From NCBI GenBank assembly GCA_949130495.1, contig OX422211.1, positions 533,978,017 to 534,042,016 of the forward strand: DNA of 64,000 bases, read 5' to 3'. Shown here one piece after another: positions 14,401 to 25,401 of the stretch. The notes under the pieces were generated by a model. That model was not told where the DNA came from, searched no databases, and was given only the letters and a program-made list of their open reading frames with translations. The position numbers and the translations under genes were made by a program. The stretch's first letter is position 1. The number at the start of each line of letters is the position of its first letter. Source of the stretch: Sambucus nigra (Eukaryota > Streptophyta > Magnoliopsida > Dipsacales > Adoxaceae).

Positions 14401-14809
14401 TTCTTACAATTATCACCAGCAAAGGGATTAATTCAATTTGGGAAGAAAGGGACGTTGAGTCCAAGATACATAGGACCTTTTGAAATCCTTTAAAGGATAG
14501 GAGTTATTGCGTATAGAATAGGCTTACCCGCTGAACTTTCTAGTGTGAAATAATGTGTTTCATGTGTCAATGATGAAGAAATATGTACCAGATGCAACGC
14601 ATATCCAAAGTCATGAACCACTTTAAGTTAGAGAAGATTTAACCTACACTGTGCTTCCAATAGAAATTTTGGACCATAAACTTCAAATATTATGAACCAA
14701 GGTAATTCCATTGGTCAAAGTATTATGGTGTAATCATACTATTGAAGAAGAAACATGGGAGCGAGAAGATGAAATAAAGGAGCGATATCCATACTTGTTT
14801 GAAAATTAA
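11463..14809 (+). pseudogene. pol: Element B pol (PR-RT-RNaseH-INT-chromodomain), broken
   Basis: The protease region starts near 11463, but the catalytic D-S/T-G reads DPR (LIDPRSTHSF). VILGMDWLASYHAKV at about 11680 is the conserved protease tail. RT follows. Its FIDDILIYSKS active site at 12473 is intact, but the stretch before it is shifted by an A9 run at 12148-12156. RNase H spans about 12790-13200 (FVIYSDASKNG; YTNHKSLKY). Integrase begins near 13500 with its zinc-binding region, and its core includes HPQRDGQSERTIQTLEDML at about 14037. The C terminus ends with a chromodomain-like tail, EETWEREDEIKERYPYLF, up to the stop at 14807-14809. This tail is typical of chromoviruses, whose integrases target chromatin. 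At least several stops and frameshifts. Confidence 0.8.
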
Positions 14810-14841
14810 TGTAAGTAAAGTTTAGCTAGCAAACTTTTTTT

Positions 14842-14854
14842 AAGGAGGGTAGGA
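14842..14854 (+). other. Polypurine tract of element B
   Basis: AAGGAGGGTAGGA immediately before the TGTAATGACC that starts the 3' LTR. It lies 33 bases after the pol stop, the usual spacing. Confidence 0.85.
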
Positions 14855-16920
14855 TGTAATGACCCCACTTTTATATGTTCATATATAGTTTTGAATATTT
14901 TATTATTTCATATGTGATATGGATAATGTTAATTTATTATTTTAAGCCTAATCCACCCTTCATAAATCATGAAATATCAAATTAGTTACAAACATAAAAT
15001 TTTAAAGTTTTCGGTAGGAATGTTCATATTGGAGACTAGTTTTGACCATTATAATACAACAATTGACTTGAGATAAAAAACTAAAAAGTTATATATATAT
15101 GAATTAGGGTTGTAACATAACAAACAGTGTGTTAAACGGAGGGCCGAGCAAGAAGTTATACCGAAATTACGAAATGAGGGCAAATATGTCCATCATTTAA
15201 GTTGTATTTTGTATTATTACCATACCATGTGTTATATTTTGATTGGTTTGAAGGGGAAACAGGTTTGGCCGACTTAAACACTTTGAAATAACCTCATTAT
15301 TCATCAAAATGGATTAAATCAAAGTCTTATAGCATATCCTAAGCTAAATGAGAAGTTATGGGGTAGAAAATGAAATTTTAAGAAAATTTAGGGACTTGAT
15401 TTTAAATAAAGAAAGTTTCAGGGACTAAAATAAAAATATAAAAATGACCATTTTATAAATCAAATATTTTCAAGGACCTCTAAGAAATATTGAAAATGTA
15501 TGGTGTAAAATTCCTAAAATACCCTTCATGTGTAAAATGACCCTTATGCCCTTAGTAACTTTACACCTCGTGCATGGTTTTGACACCTCCACCGTACACA
15601 TGTCGCCTTTAAAGGAAAGGACAAAACACATTACATGCAATTTGAGAAAGCCAATACACGTGTCGTCGTTCGGTGAATTAAGACCGCAAGACAGCTCCAT
15701 TACGTGACACGCTAACGCCGACTCACCAAAATGAATACTTAGTCATTCAGACACGTGTCATCACCCAGATAACCTTGAGAAACTATAAATAGAAGCGTTA
15801 GGATCAGTTATTACACAAAATTCATTCCAAAGATAAAAAATAAATAGTGAGAGAAAGTGTGAGGAAGTATAAGAAGAAGTTTCATCTTAAGATTAACGAG
15901 CGATCTAAGACTCTGTATCTGTAACTTCGGACTACTATTCTAGGTGAGTACTTTGTGACATTCCTTGTGTATTTTGATTATATGATATTATGCAAAATAT
16001 ATCTATTTTGGTAAATGTTTTATCCTCAAAATACATCTGATATCGATGATTCTGTCGTTTGTTATATGTGTATATCTTTCGATATATACATCTGATTTGA
16101 ATTCTGAAATTATTGAATCGACCTATGGAAACTCTCTTACTATGTTAGCCCTGACTACTAGGTTAAAATATTTTGGTGGTACCTTCCCAGCTGGTTTGTC
16201 ACTAGTGTTCCCTAAATAAGGCGTTGTTCCAGAGATCATGATTTTATATCTGTGTTGTTGCCAAGTGGAAAATTTTTGTAACACTATCTGTTTATCTGGG
16301 TATTAAAGTGTACATGGCCATTAAAATAAAATTAAATAATTGACATATTGCTCAATTGTTTTATCTGTTATGTTCTAAATTGTTTATTCTGAAAATATAT
16401 ATTCCCAGTTGCTTTATATATATTACTGCAAATTCCTATGTCTATATATGTATGCCCTCTGCTGTAAATTGAATACGTATAAATTTTTTGAAAAACCCTA
16501 GAATGTCTGGAGATTGAATCTCACTCGGTTGTTAGTTGATGTTGTATAAATAAAAATTTCTCGAGAAATGTTTAGGCTCGTGGATGGAACAAAAAAAGGA
16601 CTATGTTGAAGATTTATCTTTTACAGGTGTTTTTGTTATTTTTAGTAGAATGTTCGTTTTATCATTTAGAGCATGTTTTGCTCTCTTTTAATAAATTTTG
16701 TCTTAAGTTGTAACTCATTGTTACTTTGAATATAAATGAAGTTTCCTTTAGAAAGCTCCGATGATGTAATTCCTTCACTTTCAATATTTTACGATTCATA
16801 ACCATGTGATTGTATTTCCGCTGCATTTATTTAGGGTAACAATTTAAGTAAGTCCACTTGTTGCCTTGGTGTCATGTCAAGACGCTCGTTCCCTACTAAC
16901 TTTGGGATGGTGTCGTGACA
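14855..16920 (+). repeat. Element B 3' LTR
   Basis: About 2,066 bp, from TGTAATGACC to GTCGTGACA. The left edge is fixed by the polypurine tract. The right edge is inferred from the GTGACA ending and from the return of element C gag sequence just after. It contains a TATA box and two G-boxes. Confidence 0.72.
15657..15791 (+). promoter_or_regulatory. Core promoter in element B LTR
   Basis: TATAAATA at 15784-15791, with CACGTG G-boxes at 15657-15662 and 15752-15757 upstream. G-boxes are bZIP/bHLH sites in plants. Use as a promoter here is inferred. Confidence 0.55.
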
Positions 16921-16929
16921 GATAGCCTG

Positions 16930-17863
16930 ATGATTAATGAGTTTTAGGAGGGATTTAAAGGGGGAGGTATTTTCCCCAAGCTATGCAGTCTGAGATGAGG
17001 AGAAGATTTATGGAAATTATGCAAGAGGGACGTATCGTGGCCGAGTATGAAGAGGAGTTTACTTCCCTTTCATACATTTCAAAGGAAGATGTGAACACTA
17101 AATAAAGAAAATGGAGAGATTCATAGCGGAGTCGTCTTGGGACATTAGGAAGGCTCTTTTGGGGAACCCAACATTTACCATATATAATCAGTTGGCGAAC
17201 GTCGCACCTCTCCATTGTCAAGATCATTTGGCATTATAGAAGAACAAGGGTAAGAAACGATAAGGATCCAAGTCGTCGAGCCAGCAGGGCAAGACGAGTG
17301 GGGTTAGTAGATCCAGGACCCACCAGTTCAGGGGTACGTTATTCGTAGATCAACATAAGAAGTTTAGGGCTTTCGATGATCGGAGGAGATAGGGCCAACA
17401 GGGTTAGGGGAAGCAGGGCAAGGGATAATCGGGTCAGGGCCAGCAGGTTTAGGGCCAACAGCATACATGCCATCAGGGCAAAGGATAGAGCGGTGTCGAT
17501 TTCACGAGAAATATTTCACTTGTAGAGAGAGGGGTTATACGTCGAGGCAATGTCCTTGGGGTATCCAGACAACTCAGGGGCAGGGAGGTTAGAGGGGACA
17601 TCAGGTGCCAAATAGACAGTTCCCACCATTACCAACTTCGAGAGTTACTGCACCAGCTCCTCCAACGCCCATCGCCCCACCTTAGGGACAACCACCACTT
17701 TAGTATGGACCGATTTGTCACGTTGCACCAGCGGAGGATCCAGTTGCAGCATAGGCAGTTGAGGATATGTTCCTTATTTTTGCACATGTAGGTCGTATTT
17801 TATTTGAAACGGGGGCCTCTCACTCTTTTGTAAGGATTTTTCATGGGAGACTATGATGGTATA
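16930..17863 (+). pseudogene. gag: Element C gag and start of protease
   Basis: The piece opens inside the gag domain. RYFPQAMQSEMRRRFMEIMQ at about 16956-17015, followed by VAEYEEEFTSLS, is the conserved core of plant chromovirus gag. A long basic, glutamine- and glycine-rich linker follows (17250-17480). A zinc-knuckle remnant (TCRERGYTSRQCPW, about 17515) has lost a cysteine and its histidine. The start of the protease is near 17800 (FETGASHSFV), with ETG where DTG or DSG is expected. At 17863 the frame is cut by element D and resumes at 25402. Many stops, including in the linker; not functional. Confidence 0.78.
17859..17863 (+). repeat. Target duplication of element D, left copy
   Basis: GTATA before the LTR. 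The right copy at 25402-25406 is GTAGA, one mismatch, which fits an old insertion. Confidence 0.6.
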
Positions 17864-18606
17864 TGATATGCACAATATGGTCTCTAAAGCTGCAGAAGTA
17901 TTAACAACAGGCCACTGCCTAGGAACAGACATGTCGTGGAAACCTTAAGCCTTTGGAAAACATTGTCCATTGCCTGGGATCAAACAGGCCACTACACCCT
18001 CTTCAGCACATGGCCACTGCCTGGGCTAAAATAGGTAGCGAAACCCTCTCGACTAGTTGCTATCTGGGTTCAAATAGGTCACAACCCCTACTCATATACT
18101 GGACACTTGACAGCTGTTCAAATTCTAGAAGGATCCCACATTCTTCAGACTTATCCATATGTCACGTGTCCTAAACACGTGACACCAACTTTATATATCC
18201 TATAAATATAGGTGCACACCTCATAATGAGGGGACCAAGAGGAGAATTACCTGGCGAAGCCCTACCAAAATCTCTACACTACCTCTCTCTACAGAGCTAC
18301 CCCCACCTATGGGATTATAAGGCCTCAGCCAATACTCAAATTACCTTGTAGTTCACATTCGGTCGACCGGATTCACTATTCTCATGTATTCTCTTCTCCT
18401 CTCTTACTTGTATGCTTCTTTAGGACCAATTATACTATATTGTACAATGCATATAATGAGAGTATGGTAATAAAGTGGATGTAGGCTCATTTTTATAGTC
18501 AAACCATTCTATATGATGTGTTCTTTCCCTTATTTCTTGCTTTACTTTTACTCTGCACTTGATATGATTCTCGAGAGCGACGTGTGTCCAATTTATAGTA
18601 TCATCA
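17864..18606 (+). repeat. Element D 5' LTR
   Basis: 743 bp, from TGATATGCAC to ATCATCA. Pairs with 24660-25401. Confidence 0.85.
18163..18208 (+). promoter_or_regulatory. G-boxes and TATA box in element D 5' LTR
   Basis: CACGTG occurs at 18163-18168 and 18176-18181, and TATAAATA at 18201-18208. The spacing fits a core promoter. In the 3' LTR the second G-box reads CATGTG and the TATA box is degraded to TTTAAATA. Confidence 0.55.
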
Positions 18607-18609
18607 TTT

Positions 18610-18626
18610 TGGCACCGTCTGTGGGA
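18610..18626 (+). other. Primer-binding site of element D
   Basis: TGGCACCGTCTGTGGGA, three bases after the LTR end. It is close to element F's corresponding site (TTGACGCCGTCTGTGAGA at 31746). I do not assign the tRNA. Confidence 0.65.
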
Positions 18627-19499
18627 AATGAGGTATTTCTATCATGTTTCTTCTTATTTAGGGTTCCACATGCCTTATTTCATCTATGGGGACCCCTGGG
18701 TCATGTTCCCTTAGGTGGGATTTTGGTTATCGAGCCCATATATTTATGTACAACTCGATGAGGGGATTATTATTTTTTGGATATGTTTATCGATCTTCCT
18801 TTTCATGACCATAGATCTATTTTCTATAGCCCGGTGATGTTACCTTACCTAAATAGTGTTGAAAACACAAAAGGCGGTGGCCTCCTAAAAGTGGGTAACT
18901 AGGGAAGAGTTCTCTTCACTTATTTATGTCTTTTACGCCTATGATCTAGGACTTAATACCAAGTTGGTGATACTTTCACATCTGAAGGCTGTTTTTCCCT
19001 TGGTAAATTCCTAGTAGGCACATTCTATGTATATTCCATGATATAATCTCAGGTTGAGCCTATTTTTGGGATCACCCCCTGCACTGTTACCTGAAGGATG
19101 CGGCCAGGCAGTTTTATTGCCAGAATGCTGCAGCATTCCTAAGGCAGTTGGTTTTTATAGATTCTACAGTTCACTTGAGAAATTCCCTTTGGTATGACTG
19201 TGGCAGTACTTGCATATGTACATCAGGCTGCGACAACGGAAGAATAACATTGCAGATGGCAAAAGGTTGCATACCTATTACTATGCTTAGTTGTTCCTGA
19301 ATTCTTTGGCTTCTCACCATTGTCCATTTCATCTCAGAATATATATATTTATAAAAGAGTAACACAATAGAATCCATGAAGGGAACATCAAAGATAAGAA
19401 CAAAGAAGAGTGAAGAACTTGCCCAATTGATGAGCTACAATTGATCACCTGTATGACTGCCAATCCACACTCCAGGACCAGGTTAACTTCCAGACGTAA
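18627..19499 (+). other. Element D leader, no gene seen
   Basis: Expected to hold the leader and N-terminal gag. I could not recognise the gag core in any frame, so it is either deleted or decayed beyond recognition. Confidence 0.5.
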
Positions 19500-19880
19500 A
19501 GGGTTTTGACATTAGAGGTCGTGGCCTACACCTCAGCACAGGCCGCAGCAGCAGAAGTTATAACCTTTTCATCTATGAAAAAGGCCGCGGTAGATGCAGC
19601 AATGGTTGCTGCTAAAGTTCAAAAGAGGAAGCTGGAGTAGCGAAAACTAGAAAAAGGCTATGAGACCTACACCCCACTGATTTACCAAATTGAAGACATT
19701 TTGGAACTCATAAGAGAAGACAAATTGCTCCTTTGGCCTGAGAAACCGAGGTCCCCTCCTCATAACAGGGATCGGAAAAAATGGTGTAGTTTCCACACCG
19801 ATCATGGCCATGGCACGAATAACTATCATGCCCTGAAGAATGAGATAGAAAAGCTCGTCAGGAAAGGAGTGCTTCTATGA
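19500..19880 (+). pseudogene. gag: Element D gag C-terminal fragment (Tat type)
   Basis: One frame with an internal TAG. An alanine-rich, charged segment is followed by YTPLIYQIEDILELI and then WCSFHTDHGHGTNNYHALKN at about 19777-19836. This matches element F gag in order and spacing (YTPLKMSINHVLEEI, then YCEFHKDHGHMTKNC), which marks it as a Tat-lineage nucleocapsid region. The last cysteine of the C-x2-H-x3-GH-x4-C knuckle is replaced by tyrosine. After the stop at 19878 no protease follows, unlike in element F. An RNA-binding role is inferred only from the family. Confidence 0.75.
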
Positions 19881-20037
19881 TTCATGAATGATGCTTAGGG
19901 GGTGCAGCCGATACCTGGGAGGTCGCTTATCAGATTCCAGCCTTGTTTTCTACTTGTTCCCATTTTCCTCTTCTTGAACTATATCTATGAAGCTCTTTAT
20001 AGAAATATCTCCCAAACCTTTTTATTTTTTTAAAGTC

Positions 20038-20078
20038 AAATAAATAAATAAATAAATAAATATATATATATATATATT
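20038..20078. repeat. (TAAA)n(TA)n microsatellite
   Basis: Simple repeat run, TAAATAAATAAA passing into TATATATA. Confidence 0.9.
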
Positions 20079-20256
20079 AACGAATGGCAATCGTTACTCA
20101 TATATATATTCTTTCTTTCCTGCTTAAAAATCTAATGACATAACTTCATCTTAAACAGATTTAATGGAACGTAATGACCACTTATCCCGGAGATTGTTTG
20201 CTTATTTTGGGAGGAAAAGTCTAGCAGTTTGCACCCTTCACAATACAAGGCCACTT

Positions 20257-20470
20257 TTGATGCTTCAATTAGCTATGGGGGCTTACAATACTCGTTCTTA
20301 GCTTTTGGATGCTTCAATTAGCTATGAGGGATTACAATGCCATCTACGTACAGGATGCTTCAAATTAGCCATGGGGGCTTGTAATACCCAGCTAGGGATG
20401 GCTTGATATATATCCAATTATAGCCGTGGGTGGCTTGATAGTGAACCCAGCCTAGTGAGGCTTGATAGTT
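20257..20470 (+). repeat. Short tandem repeat in element D 3' region
   Basis: Three clear copies of a 44-52 bp unit starting GATGCTTCAATTAGCTATGG at about 20257, 20309 and 20353, then weaker derivatives (GGCTTGATAGT) to 20470. Tandem repeats downstream of the coding part are a known habit of Tat-lineage elements. Confidence 0.7.
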
Positions 20471-21188
20471 CCCCAAGAAACTTCAGCGGGTGATGGATAA
20501 GGACTACGAATGAGGGACACATTTTTTTGATGTTTTTGAAGGAATTCTCAATCGCCAACAAGTTTAACGATCACTGCTATTTTCTCTCAAGTATTATAGA
20601 AAATAGATACACAGCTGCAGCCAAAGAAGCTACGGCATCCAAGTGCTATTACATATGCATTTAACATAACACAAGGCAATGGGTGATAAGTTGTTACATC
20701 CCTATGATTATGTTTGGAGCCAGTTCAAGGACGAAAATGTTTGCATAAAATTTTTTGAGTTGCGGCCCCTTGGGCTAAAGTCATTTTTAAGAAAGACCCA
20801 AAAGGAGGAAGTAAAGCATTCAAACAATTAACACATTCAAGCATTCAACACATTTAAGGTGGAGAGTAATAGTTAATATACATACTAGTGGTTACTAAGT
20901 AGTGATCAAGAGCTGCAGCCTTTCCAAAAGTGATCGCAGCCTAGAATGATTATAAATATGTTTGATATTCAGTACTGTAGAGGGTATGGGGGTTACAAAA
21001 ATTTCATGTTCACGACAATTTGACGTTCATCATTACAAAAAGAGAGATTACAAGCTATAAAGATGCACCATCTTTCTCATCTTCTACATCACCATCTGTC
21101 GCTGTTTCTGTTTCCTGTTCTATCATGGCCACAATCTCCAACTGCTTGGGTCTCTCTTCTATCGCAGCCTTTAGTTCGGCCACGTACT

Positions 21189-23553
21189 CTAAATGCTCAA
21201 CGTCTCTGAGTCCCAGGCAAGGATTTTATCCTTAGACCTAGGGAAGTTTTTAACCACCATGTGCCTAAGCTCTTGCAAGTCGCGGAGATAGGCTTTGTTA
21301 TTTGTAAGGAAGAAGACCCCTAATTTTTTGTACGAAGCCATAGCATCATCCTCAACTTTCTTAAGGGTTGTGGCATGATGCTCATCTTTCAGTTTTAAAA
21401 GTCGTGACATAGTTAAGATCCTTTTGCTTGAGGGTGGAAGAGGTACTAAGCTCTAACTAGTCATACTTATGTTGAGGATTATTCAGTTTACTCTCAAAGG
21501 AGGTGGCTTTCCTGGTAGCCTCCACAGCCTTTGACTCAGCAATATGAATGGAGTTTCTGGCCTCAGAGAAATTTAGTTCGACCTCATCTTTTTCCATGGT
21601 GGAAGCCTCCAAATTGATTTTGTCCAGTTCAAGTGCTACGGAGGATGATTTCTTTCCTGCATAAAAAAAAGTGGCCCTAGTAGTCTCCAAATCAGTCTTA
21701 TAAACTAACTTTGTAGCCCGATACAGCTTGAAGAGGCCCTTATATTTTGTCCTCTAGGTCACAACAACGTCCACAGACTAAAAATTAAGAACTGTTAGCA
21801 CAAAAAAATGATTGTAAATAGAAAATAAATAATGAAATGCAGTTACCCTCAGCAAATTGTGGAGGGCTTCTTCTTCTCAGTATTCAGGATCATCTTCAGC
21901 CATATGGTGAAGACCAATGGTGTTCGGGACCTTCCTCATTCTGTGGACTAACCTGACAGTTGTGTCCCATGAAGATTTAGGATTTGCCACCCTCAATTGA
22001 GGATGTGGAGGACCATCAAGGCCCACAATTGCTGGTGACAAGGTGGCATTAACTTTCATAGTCTATAGAGGGGGAGAGGCGGTGGGTGAGATATGGATAG
22101 GGATGCACCCACCTTGGAAGCCCCCCTCAGGAGATAATATCCCTTTCGCCACTAATTGATCACCTATGTCATCATCAATCTATCCGTCTTACCTTTCACC
22201 AACTATTGCATCCATGACAGGAGGTTCGACCCTTTCATTAGAAGGGTTGGTAACATCAACCTCATCGAGAATAGTGGGCTCTACAGCAGGAGACTTCCTT
22301 TTTTGAGATATTATTTTCTTCTTTCCCTTATTAGGGGCTTGGTTGAGGGCAATGGCATCCTCCTCTATCTCAGCCAACTGTGTATCCAGGAGGTCAGGAT
22401 CAATCTCCTCCCCTGAAATAATGGAGACAAGTTAAAATATAATGTATAGAAAGGGGATTGGAGTTTCCTTCCATGGTCATCTTCTTTGGCACTTGCTTGT
22501 TGGTAAAATAATCCTACTGGAAAACTAACACGAAAGTGACCAGCATACTAAATTTCTTTGATTTATTACTGAAGACAACCGCATCCTCAACTCTCTTTTC
22601 GTCCTTACTGTTAAGCCTTAGATTATCGGGAGCTGCACAAAAATACTAAAGTCAGTATAAGCCGTGATGGATAAAATAAAATATTGACAAAGAATAAAAG
22701 GTCGCAATAGTAGCACCATTTTACTTATTTTGGAAGGGCGCCCCTATGTCCTCGGTATCCTATATATCCTCACTCTCTCTCACACTCTTGGGGATGGATC
22801 TACCAACTTTCCCTAGAGATATAGAATAATTTTCCTTTCCAGTTTTTAACACTAGAAGGCCACGAAGTTCTCCTTCGACCTGCAAAAATAGAAGAACTCT
22901 ACAGGAGTAATATCTCTCCCAAATTTCTTCTGCCAAAGCACTAAGGTAGCAAGAATGTCCCTCCAGCCATTTGGATCTAACAGGGTTGTGGCTAAATTTA
23001 TGGCCTCAAATATTCTCCTAGCTAGGCTAAGAATTGGCAGTCGCAGCCCTAGGATGAATGAATGGAGAGGAAAGAAAATCCCCTCATTAGGGACTGCAAA
23101 ACATGACCTTTATTATACAGATGGAAGTGAGTAGATAGTGGAATGAGGAAATTCAAAGGCCGCAGAAACCTGGGATATCCACTCCTCATCCATTATGCAT
23201 CTGTATTCTAAAGTCATGGTATCCTTATTCTTGACCTGACCATAGGATTCCCCAGGAGTATTCCTAATATATACGGGGACAAATAAAGTCCAAGTAGTTG
23301 TTGCGACAACCCCTTCGGCTGGAGGATTGTTGTTGGAGTGAGTATCTTCTTCTATAATGTCCACATCTATGTTGGTATCCCTATAATTCATGGAGTTTGC
23401 GAAGTCCTAATTTATGGTGATGCAATTGGGACAGTCTTTCAGCAGATAAGGTCCAAAAGCCTTCAGTGGCTTTACACAAAGAATTTCAGGAGGGGAAACA
23501 CCAAACTGTGACTTCCAGAAGTCGCGCAGGAAATCTTGAGGGTTCCAACTCAT
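21189..23553 (-). pseudogene. Antisense gene relic of element D (gypsy-type transposase-like protein)
   Basis: It reads against the element. From an ATG at 23553 one frame runs to about 22870 with three stops (a TAG upstream of 23391 and TAA TAA near 23107). At about 23085-22890 the frame contains GIFFPLHSFILGLRLPILS and, further on, LLDPNGWRDILATLVLW. From memory this is the pattern of the plant family annotated as putative gypsy-type transposase, found as antisense ORFs in Tat elements. After a frame change there are charged, coiled-coil-like segments (complement of 21457-21690 and 21189-21410), rich in E, K and L. This parallels the antisense gene of element F: N-terminal domain, linker, coiled coil. 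Function unknown; it is broken here. Confidence 0.65.
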
Positions 23554-23559
23554 AGGTCC

Positions 23560-24650
23560 GTGTCAACATCTGAAAATCAGAAGGACTCTGTAGTTAGGTG
23601 CCATAACCACCATGGTTAGAAAAGCCTCTTGAGGCGGCGACAAATAAAAAATATATGAGTGCAGAAAGAAGTGGCAAGTTTAAGGCTAGTCATTCATTGT
23701 CCAAAGCTATAAATACCAATCCTAAAGGCTACATCATTTTACTCCAAAGTTTTACAACTATAGACTAAAGACTGCACTTGGGGGGAATTAGCATCACAAG
23801 GAATGATAAGAGGTCGCAACAAATTAGCACATTCGCAACCAAATACATAAACAGGTAAATGCTTCGATTATGGATTCTCAAAGATTAAAAACACTAATAC
23901 CCAGGATTCTAGAGTTTTGGCTAAGAGCATCAAGAACATGTTCTGGTGTTCTTGGTCAAGGATAAAATTTGAAATTAGAACAAAGAATGGATTAATCCCA
24001 AAACTCCCTTATTTCTAAGCCAAATTCAGTTCAAATACCTAGAACTAACCAAGAATCTAGCATATTAACATCCATCAATACCCAATATGTTTAATCAACC
24101 CCAGTTCTACCTACCCAAAAACATAGAATTAATACCCAATAGTCAGATTAAAATAGCAAGGGATTTTCAGTTACCTACTTGTTTTATTATAAAAGAAAAA
24201 GCAAATGGTTTAACATCATCAAACCTAGTTTTACACAAGTTCGGGAATCAAACCCTAGTATGAATGATCAAATAGAAATGGAATTAACTAAGTACTTAGT
24301 TGAAGACATGGATTAAAGCAACAAATTCCAAAAACAATGGAAGAAAATAGGAAATTAGTTCGAATGTTACCCGGAAATCCATGAGTAGTGGTTATTCAAC
24401 CTCAAGAACCACTATGCTCAGCCTCAGAACGCCTTGAACCTCCATAAACAACTTGCTAGAAAACTCAAAGATAGATTGACAGAATATAACTTTCAATTTG
24501 CTCTCAAGATATGGAAAAGGTAATGATGGCCACGGCTAGATCTCATTTATATTAGCGGGAACGGGAAGGTGGAATGTTTCCCCACAATCTTTGCAGCATT
24601 CATATAATTCAGTTGCAGTCCCAATCTCCACCTCTTGGCACTACAGCTTG
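23560..24650 (+). other. Element D 3' untranslated region
   Basis: About 1.1 kb before the 3' LTR with no recognisable coding on either strand. Confidence 0.5.
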
Positions 24651-24659
24651 GGGGATTAT
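24646..24659 (+). other. Polypurine tract of element D
   Basis: AGCTTGGGGGATTA directly before the 3' LTR. The core resembles the tract of element F (CATTGGGGGCTTC). Confidence 0.7.
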
Positions 24660-25401
24660 TAATATGCACAATATAGTCTCTATAGCCACAAAAGTATTAA
24701 TAACAAGCCGCTGCCTGGGAACAGACAGTTCGTAGCACCCTTAAGCCTTAGAACACATTGGTCGTTACCTGGGCTCAAACAGGCCATGACACCGTCTTCA
24801 GCACTTGGCCACTGCTTGGGATCAAACACGCCGCAGAACCCTTTAGACTGCCTCCTACATGGGTTTAAACAAGCCGCAACCCCTACTTATACACTGGACA
24901 CTTAACAGTTGTCCAACTTTTAGAAGGATCCCACATTCTTCAGACTTATCCATATGTCACGTGTCCTAAACATGTGACACCACCTTTATATCTCCTTTAA
25001 ATAGAGGTTCAAAACTCATAATGAGGGGACCAACATGAGAACTACCCAGTAAAGCCCTGCCAAAATCTCGACACTACCTCTCTCTGTAGAGATACCCCCA
25101 CATGGGGGATTACCAAGCTACAACCAATACTCAAACTACCTTGCAGTTCACATTCGGCCCATTGGATTCACTATTCTCATGTATTATCTTCTCCTCTCTT
25201 ACTTGTATGCCTATTTAGGCCCAATCATAATGTATTATACAATGCATATAATGAGAGTATGTCAAAAAAGTGGATGTAGGCTCATTTTCGTAGCCGAACC
25301 ACTTTATATGTTGTGCTCTTTCCCTTATGGCTTGCTTTACTTTTTACTCTACACTTGATATGATTCTTGAGAGCGACGTGTGTTCAATGCTTATATCATC
25401 A
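24660..25401 (+). repeat. Element D 3' LTR
   Basis: 742 bp. Its first bases are TAATATGCAC where the 5' copy has TGATATGCAC. Ends ATCATCA like its partner. Confidence 0.85.

Larger units (their letters stand above)
10367..16920 (+). mobile_element. Element B: decayed Ty3/gypsy chromovirus
   Basis: Contains gag, protease, RT, RNase H, integrase, a chromodomain-like tail, a polypurine tract and a 3' LTR, all on plus. The 5' LTR is not seen; the region before 10367 is element A. The simplest reading is that A inserted into B's leader and B's 5' end lies left of the window. Both frameshifts and stops break the coding region, so B is defective. Confidence 0.82.
17864..25401 (+). mobile_element. 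Element D: non-autonomous Tat-related element
   Basis: 7,538 bp with LTRs of about 743 bp at both ends, a primer-binding site at 18610, a polypurine tract before 24660 and a near-matching 5-bp target duplication. It interrupts the protease of element C. The interior has a Tat-type gag C-terminal fragment (19500-19880), a short tandem repeat and an antisense gene relic (21189-23553). No protease, RT, RNase H or integrase is seen. The LTRs differ at roughly 100 positions by eye, so this is an old insertion. Confidence 0.82.
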
